Assembly: GCA_964392365.1 (NCBI GenBank)
Contig: CAYMPH010000012.1
Span: forward strand, 65,154-129,153
Source: CAYMPH01 sp964392365
GTDB taxonomy: Bacteria > Spirochaetota > UBA4802 > UBA5550
DNA: 64,000 bases
Reading direction: 5' to 3'
This document shows, one piece after another, positions 59,961-64,000 of this stretch; the first letter of the stretch is position 1, and each line of letters begins with the position of its first letter. The notes under the pieces are model-generated. The model saw only the letters and a program-made list of their open reading frames with translations. It was not told the DNA's origin and did not search any database. The position numbers and the translations under genes are program-made.

Positions 59961-60109
59961 ATTAATCTCCTGTTATTATTATAACTATATATTATAACAC
60001 AAATTAAGTTATAAAGTGATAAAAAAAATAATTTCAGAAACAAAAATTTTCTGAAATACTTCGGGATAATTAAATTTTCTGTTCCAGAAAGTCAAGCAAA
60101 ATGGAAGGT

Positions 60110-60406
60110 TTAAACTATAGCATCAAAAAGCGAGCCGGGCTGAAGAACAAATCTGTTTCTGGCTACAATTCCATCTGAAGTATATTCATACTGTTTTGTA
60201 TTTTTAATCAGATCCATTATTCTATCGCGCTCTTCCGGAGAAGGTTTTGTATATACAACATTATTTTCAGTTTTCTTTAAAACAGAATGTATGCTGTCTA
60301 CCTTGCCGTTATTATACGCAGGCCATATGTATATCTTTTCAGAAGCAGAGGCTCCTTTTGCGTAAGAGCGGAAATTAATTTCCGATATTCCGGTAGATAT
60401 ATTCAT
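60110..60406 (-). CDS. Small protein behind a sigma-28-like promoter
   Basis: The 98-aa protein (MNISTGISEINFRSYAKGAS ... PGSLFDAIV) has no signal peptide or family I recognise. The only in-frame start is ATG 60406. A sigma-28-like promoter (60414-60440) ends 7 bases before the ATG, so the mRNA would start at or next to the start codon (leaderless). This points to a role in the flagellar regulon; FlgM was considered but the sequence does not match. Confidence 0.7.
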   Translation of the reverse strand: MNISTGISEINFRSYAKGASASEKIYIWPAYNNGKVDSIHSVLKKTENNVVYTKPSPEERDRIMDLIKNTKQYEYTSDGIVARNRFVLQPGSLFDAIV

Positions 60407-60413
60407 ATACTGA

Positions 60414-60440
60414 TTATCGGCAATTTTGATTCAAAACTTA
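60414..60440 (-). promoter_or_regulatory. Sigma-28-like promoter of the 98-aa gene
   Basis: On the minus strand TAAG (60440-60437), 15 bases, and GCCGATAA (60421-60414) match TAAA-N15-GCCGATAA with one change in the -35 and none in the -10. The -10 is a perfect match, better than the site before flaB2. Confidence 0.75.
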
Positions 60441-60485
60441 ATTTAAATCTTGACGTAAATAAAATATTCATCATTTTAGTTTGAT

Positions 60486-62126
60486 ATGAAAATAGCCATA
60501 GCACAAATCAATCCCGTTGTTGCTGATATATCTGGAAACGAGAAAAAAATTCTTGATTACATCAACCGCGCAGAAAACGCAGGTTCCGAACTCACAGTGT
60601 TTCCGGAAATGTCCATAATAGGATATCCTCCCATGGACCTGCTTGAAAATAAAAAACTAATTGATGATAATCTTTTATCACTAAAAAGAATTGCCGCGAA
60701 AGTTAAAACCGCAGCTGTAGTAGGCTTTGTCGATTATAATAATACCCTGCCCCCAATGCTTTATAATTCAGCTGCTTTTATAAAAAACGGGAACATTGAA
60801 ACCATACAGAACAAAACTCTGCTTCCGCAATATGATGTTTTTGATGAAACAAGATATTTTTCACAGGCAACCAGATTCAACATAATAGATTACTGCAGCT
60901 ATAAAATAGGAATTACTATATGTGAAGATATATGGAATGCACACATTTCAGAAAAAGATTCCTACATGGAAAACAGGTCATATGAAATTGATCCTGTTAC
61001 TGAGCTCAAAAAAATCGGAGCTGATCTCATTATAAATATTTCTGCCTCGCCTTTTGTAAGAGGTAAAAATACTGCTAAAATTAAAATGCTTAAATCCATA
61101 GCAAAAGATAATAATCTGCATATAATTTATGTAAATCAGATCGGCGGAAATGACAGTCTGATTTTCGATGGCAGCAGCCTTGCTATAAACAATAAAGGGA
61201 TTATCACAGGAGCAGCTGAAAAATTTAAAGAGGATCTTCTGCTGATAGACACTTCCGGCAATCAGGAAATAAATTTTAATGTCAATGAAATTGAAGATGT
61301 AAAAAATGCCCTGGTTTTAGGAATAAGAGATTATGTAAAAAAATGCGGTTTTAAAAAGACAGTTCTCGGCCTGAGCGGAGGAATTGATTCAGCTCTCACT
61401 GCAGCTCTTGCTGTCGAGGCTTTAGGACCGGAAAATGTTTCAGGTGTAACAATGCCTTCTATATATTCCTCAGCCGGAAGTATTGATGACTCAGTTCAGC
61501 TTGCGAAGAATTTAGGAATAAAGCTCGAAACAATTCCAATCCGAGGCTTATGCAATGAATATAAGAATAGTCTCTCAAATATTTTTAAAGGACTTGCTGA
61601 GGATATAACCGAAGAAAACATACAGGCAAGAGTAAGAGGCAATCTGCTCATGGCTATCAGCAATAAAACAGGAGCCCTGCTTTTAACAACAGGAAATAAA
61701 TCCGAACTTGCCATGGGATACTGCACATTATATGGTGACATGTCCGGAGGACTTGCAGTAATTTCCGATCTGCCGAAAACTTCCGTGTACGAATTATCCC
61801 GTCACATAAACCTGGAAAAGGAAATAATCCCCCGGTCGAGCATTGACAAAGCACCATCTGCCGAACTGCGCGAAAACCAGAAGGATGAAGATTCGCTTCC
61901 TCCTTATCCGGTACTTGATAAAATTTTAGAAATGTTTATTGAACAGAAAAAATCTTCAGCTGAAATTACCGCTTATGGATTTGAAGAAAGTCTGGTTAAA
62001 GATATTCTCCGCAAGGTGAATCTGAGCGAATATAAAAGAAGACAGGCAGCGCCCGGGCTCAAGGTAACCTCAAAATCATTCGGCACAGGAAGAAGAACTC
62101 CTATTGCGCAGAAATTCATTCCCTGA
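60486..62126 (+). CDS. nadE: Glutamine-dependent NAD+ synthetase
   Basis: The 546-aa two-domain enzyme joins an N-terminal nitrilase-fold glutaminase (MKIAIAQINPVVADISGNE; Glu in VFPEMS, Lys in KTLLPQYDVFDE, catalytic Cys in ITICEDIWN) to a C-terminal ATP-pyrophosphatase (VLGLSGGIDSALTAALA). It makes NAD+ from deamido-NAD+ with glutamine. There is no Shine-Dalgarno sequence before ATG 60486; it is divergent from the 98-aa gene. The length is normal for the glutaminase type. Confidence 0.96.
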   Translation: MKIAIAQINPVVADISGNEKKILDYINRAENAGSELTVFPEMSIIGYPPMDLLENKKLIDDNLLSLKRIAAKVKTAAVVGFVDYNNTLPPMLYNSAAFIKNGNIETIQNKTLLPQYDVFDETRYFSQATRFNIIDYCSYKIGITICEDIWNAHISEKDSYMENRSYEIDPVTELKKIGADLIINISASPFVRGKNTAKIKMLKSIAKDNNLHIIYVNQIGGNDSLIFDGSSLAINNKGIITGAAEKFKEDLLLIDTSGNQEINFNVNEIEDVKNALVLGIRDYVKKCGFKKTVLGLSGGIDSALTAALAVEALGPENVSGVTMPSIYSSAGSIDDSVQLAKNLGIKLETIPIRGLCNEYKNSLSNIFKGLAEDITEENIQARVRGNLLMAISNKTGALLLTTGNKSELAMGYCTLYGDMSGGLAVISDLPKTSVYELSRHINLEKEIIPRSSIDKAPSAELRENQKDEDSLPPYPVLDKILEMFIEQKKSSAEITAYGFEESLVKDILRKVNLSEYKRRQAAPGLKVTSKSFGTGRRTPIAQKFIP

Positions 62127-62128
62127 AA

Positions 62129-62159
62129 AAATGCCGGCTATTACAATATGCCGGCATTT
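62129..62159. terminator. Bidirectional intrinsic terminator
   Basis: AAATGCCGGC (62129-62138) and GCCGGCATTT (62150-62159) form a 10-bp stem over an 11-nt loop, three bases after the nadE stop. A-runs on the left give the T-run for the minus strand. It should end both nadE and the convergent CsgG-like gene. Confidence 0.85.
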
Positions 62160-62204
62160 AAAAAGAAAGAATTACAAATATAATCATTCTATAGTTTTTT
62201 TAAT

Positions 62205-63077
62205 TCAAGGGCGCTTTTTCTTTTCAATCCCCTTTTCAATTAATTCATTCTTTTTTTCTATTATTTTTGCATATGCATCTGGATTGTCTTCTTTAATTAA
62301 ATTCATGTTATCTCTTAATCTCAAAATGTTTTTCCAGCGGGCCGGTTTATTATTTTTAATATTCTCTTTTCTTTGATTTAAAATTTTCAGCATGCCGGGT
62401 CTTTCTTTTTTTATTCTTTTTATATCAGATTCATCAGCTGTGACGAGCATAAAAACAAATGGCGCTCTTGTACTCATATTATTAATTACAGAAATACTGT
62501 TATTAATTTTATCAAATCTATCCGGAGACTTTTTAAACTGTTTTAGCTTTTCCTGGTTTTCAACATATGTAAATTCTTTTCCGGGCTTATATCCTACAAT
62601 TGAAATTGCGTAAATCTCTCCAGTTGAAACATCAACAGCTTTAACATGAATCTCACCTAAACCGTTATTTTGAGCAATCGTGCCATTGATCATAACGTCA
62701 ACAGGTAAAACTCCGCCGCTTTCCATAATTGATTCTGTATCAACAGCACCTGTCTGCTGCAGTTCATGTTCCTTTATTATTTTATCAATTTCAGCCCTTT
62801 CTACAAATTTAAAATCTTTCTTAACTATCATCTTTGATAAAAACTTCTGGGAAATTCTTTTGCCTTCTTCAGTTTCCTTTCCGTCAAGATTTGTAAAAAT
62901 ATAAACAGAAATTTTTTTACCTTTGAATTTTGAACTGTTTTCATAAAGTTCACCGGCTGCCTTGCCGACTGCTTCATCTTCAGGAAGAGGAGCAGAAAAT
63001 AAATTAACTCCGGCAAAAAACAATAGGCTGAAAATTCCCATGGTCACTATAATCATTATTAATTTTATTGTTTTCAT
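62205..63077 (-). CDS. CsgG/FlgO-like lipoprotein-type periplasmic protein
   Basis: The protein (290 aa) starts MKTIKLIMIIVTMGIFSLL with a signal-peptide-like stretch and then GKAAGELYENSSKFKGKKISVYIFTNLDGKETEEGKRISQKFLSKMI, followed by FVERAEIDKIIKEHELQQTGAVD. This is the CsgG/FlgO/HfaB-like pattern in which an ABC-like surface component is secreted. AAGGAATCAGG precedes ATG 63077; the earlier start at 63113 is less likely. No clear Cys lipobox is seen. The C-terminal 60 residues are Lys-rich and probably coiled. Confidence 0.75.
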   Translation of the reverse strand: MKTIKLIMIIVTMGIFSLLFFAGVNLFSAPLPEDEAVGKAAGELYENSSKFKGKKISVYIFTNLDGKETEEGKRISQKFLSKMIVKKDFKFVERAEIDKIIKEHELQQTGAVDTESIMESGGVLPVDVMINGTIAQNNGLGEIHVKAVDVSTGEIYAISIVGYKPGKEFTYVENQEKLKQFKKSPDRFDKINNSISVINNMSTRAPFVFMLVTADESDIKRIKKERPGMLKILNQRKENIKNNKPARWKNILRLRDNMNLIKEDNPDAYAKIIEKKNELIEKGIEKKKRP

Positions 63078-63124
63078 CACCTGATTCCTTTTAAAAAATA
63101 GTTTATAATCCAAAAAACAATATA

Positions 63125-63793
63125 TTATATATTACAAAATTCTAATATTTTTAACAAGTTTTTTTCTTCAATTTTTTTATCAGCAGCTGAATTCAGCAGA
63201 TCGCTTTGAGAGAAGAAAGCAATTCCTGAAGCTGCAGCTTTAATCATGCATATATCATTTTCGCCGTCACCAACAGCGATTGTGTTTCCCAGAGAAATGG
63301 ATCTGGTTTTTGCAGCATTAACAAAAGCATGTCCCTTGCAGTAATTATGCATACAAAGGCTATGTTCAGATTTAAAATATGCAGATGGTATTTCAATTTC
63401 TCCGGTTGCAAAATCATTATTAAAAATAAGCTTTATTCCTATTGTAAAGTCCGCTCCGGTTTTTTCTTTTATCAGATCTGCAACAATATTATAACTGTCT
63501 GTAATAATTCCTGTAATAAAACCGCAGTGCTTTAAAGCATCAATTGTTTCGTACGCGCCATCAGCTAAATTAATCGATTCAGCAATATTAAATATTTTAT
63601 CACGAGTAACGCCTTTCAGCATCGAGGCTATTTTTACAGCGCGTTTTACCGGTTCCTGCTCTTCTAACATAACACGGTTTAATTCAGAAACAAAACCTAA
63701 TTCTTCTGCAGCCCTGAAAATAAATCTTCCGTCAAGTAGAGTATTGTCCTGATCAAAAACAGCAAGCTTTCTTTTTATAGAATTATTTATCAT
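63125..63793 (-). CDS. HAD-superfamily IB phosphatase (SerB-like)
   Basis: The 222-aa enzyme has motif I LAVFDQDNTLLDG (nucleophile Asp), a middle Lys-containing region, and the C-terminal motif AVGDGENDICMIKAA. The architecture is that of the SerB/HAD-IB family; the substrate could be phosphoserine or another phosphoester. Its ATG overlaps the upstream membrane gene by 11 bases. Confidence 0.85.
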   Translation of the reverse strand: MINNSIKRKLAVFDQDNTLLDGRFIFRAAEELGFVSELNRVMLEEQEPVKRAVKIASMLKGVTRDKIFNIAESINLADGAYETIDALKHCGFITGIITDSYNIVADLIKEKTGADFTIGIKLIFNNDFATGEIEIPSAYFKSEHSLCMHNYCKGHAFVNAAKTRSISLGNTIAVGDGENDICMIKAAASGIAFFSQSDLLNSAADKKIEEKNLLKILEFCNI

Positions 63794-64000
63794 CAGATGT
63801 ATTATTTGCAGAACCCTTATTTTCTATTTCTGCTTTTTTTCTACCAGACGTTTTATGATTATATATAACAAGCACAATCCTGAAAATCAGCGTTACTATG
63901 AGAATAACCAATACAATTGTAATGGTTATTTTCTGGCTGTTAATCAGTTTTCTATAAATAGCTGAATCGCTTGCAGCTTTAATATTTTCAAGCTGAACCA
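63783..64000 (-). CDS. Membrane protein, C-terminal part only
   Basis: The frame running off the right edge ends at TAA 63785-63783 and reads VQLENIKAASDSAIYRKLI, then a hydrophobic helix (ITIVLVILIVTLIFRIVLVIY), then NHKTSGRKKAEIENKGSANN. It is a single-pass C-terminal anchor with a basic cytoplasmic tail. The N-terminal part is outside the window. It overlaps the HAD gene start by 11 bases, which suggests one transcript. Confidence 0.7.
   Translation of the reverse strand, partial: VQLENIKAASDSAIYRKLINSQKITITIVLVILIVTLIFRIVLVIYNHKTSGRKKAEIENKGSANNTSDDK

Noticed and set aside
60110..60406. FlgM (anti-sigma-28) identity for the 98-aa gene
   Set aside because: The length and the promoter fit, but none of the FlgM sequence pattern is visible, so I leave it unnamed.
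1..64000. tRNA, rRNA, tmRNA and other standard RNA genes
   Set aside because: I saw no cloverleaf-like or rRNA-like stretch on either strand while reading the gaps. A covariance search would be needed to be certain.

Overview
This is a 64 kb AT-rich bacterial chromosome segment. The best guide to the organism is the tandem pair of flagellin genes at 57138-59067. Both encode short (281-282 aa) FlaB-type core filament proteins with the MWFHMGANMHQR...YIGTMT block typical of spirochaetes, so I infer a free-living or host-associated member of the Spirochaetota. RnfC/RnfD, electron-transfer flavoprotein, an old-yellow-enzyme type reductase, an EFR1 ferredoxin and selenium metabolism suggest an anaerobic or microaerophilic lifestyle. 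ThyX replaces ThyA.

Layout. 1-7483 (all minus) is a signalling block: two histidine kinases, a lone receiver, a STAS protein coupled to a membrane sensor, QueF, and a katanin-like AAA ATPase. 7757-11018 (plus) holds a Nudix hydrolase, a Trm112-like peptide, a SurA-N/PpiD-like membrane protein, CheX and an SRPBCC protein. 10970-14464 (minus) holds thyX and an incomplete rnf cluster (a Cys-rich protein, rnfC and rnfD, without rnfGEAB). 15757-22891 (plus) is one TetR-controlled operon for a tripartite ABC-2 efflux system (TolC, HlyD, ATPase, two permeases, ATPase). 23079-29243 has an outer-membrane protein, valS, EFR1 and a methyltransferase pair. 29240-34586 (minus) is the conserved rpsF-ssb-rpsR-DUF2232-rplI-dnaB block followed by an orphan MlaE permease and a PCMT.

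34931-36348 is a small accessory island: a REP-associated Y1 transposase, GGGGTCAGAGC repeats, and a ribbon-helix-helix gene under a 41-bp perfect palindrome. 36474-38231 is etfBA. 38396-42418 (minus) is a selenium cluster: a YedE-like transporter, a SirA/TusA-like protein, a cysteine desulfurase-like enzyme, a DUF3343 Se/S carrier, and a selD that itself contains an in-frame UGA (selenocysteine). 42966-50542 contains a peptidase, methyltransferase, purine permease, small secreted proteins and an old-yellow-enzyme family reductase. Then come typA, a 1012-aa membrane/TPR protein, the flagellins, a beta-barrel protein, a small gene behind a sigma-28-like promoter, nadE, a CsgG-like protein, a HAD phosphatase and a cut-off membrane gene.

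The most notable non-coding structure is a set of three related ~100-bp promoter-plus-hairpin elements on the minus strand. They stand in front of thyX, selD and the desulfurase, share the spacer TTCCCTTGGGTTCACAA, and tie thymidylate synthesis to the selenium genes. The second is the dispersed GGGGTCAGAGC/GCTCTGACCCC repeat family, which lies in four intergenic regions together with its likely transposase.
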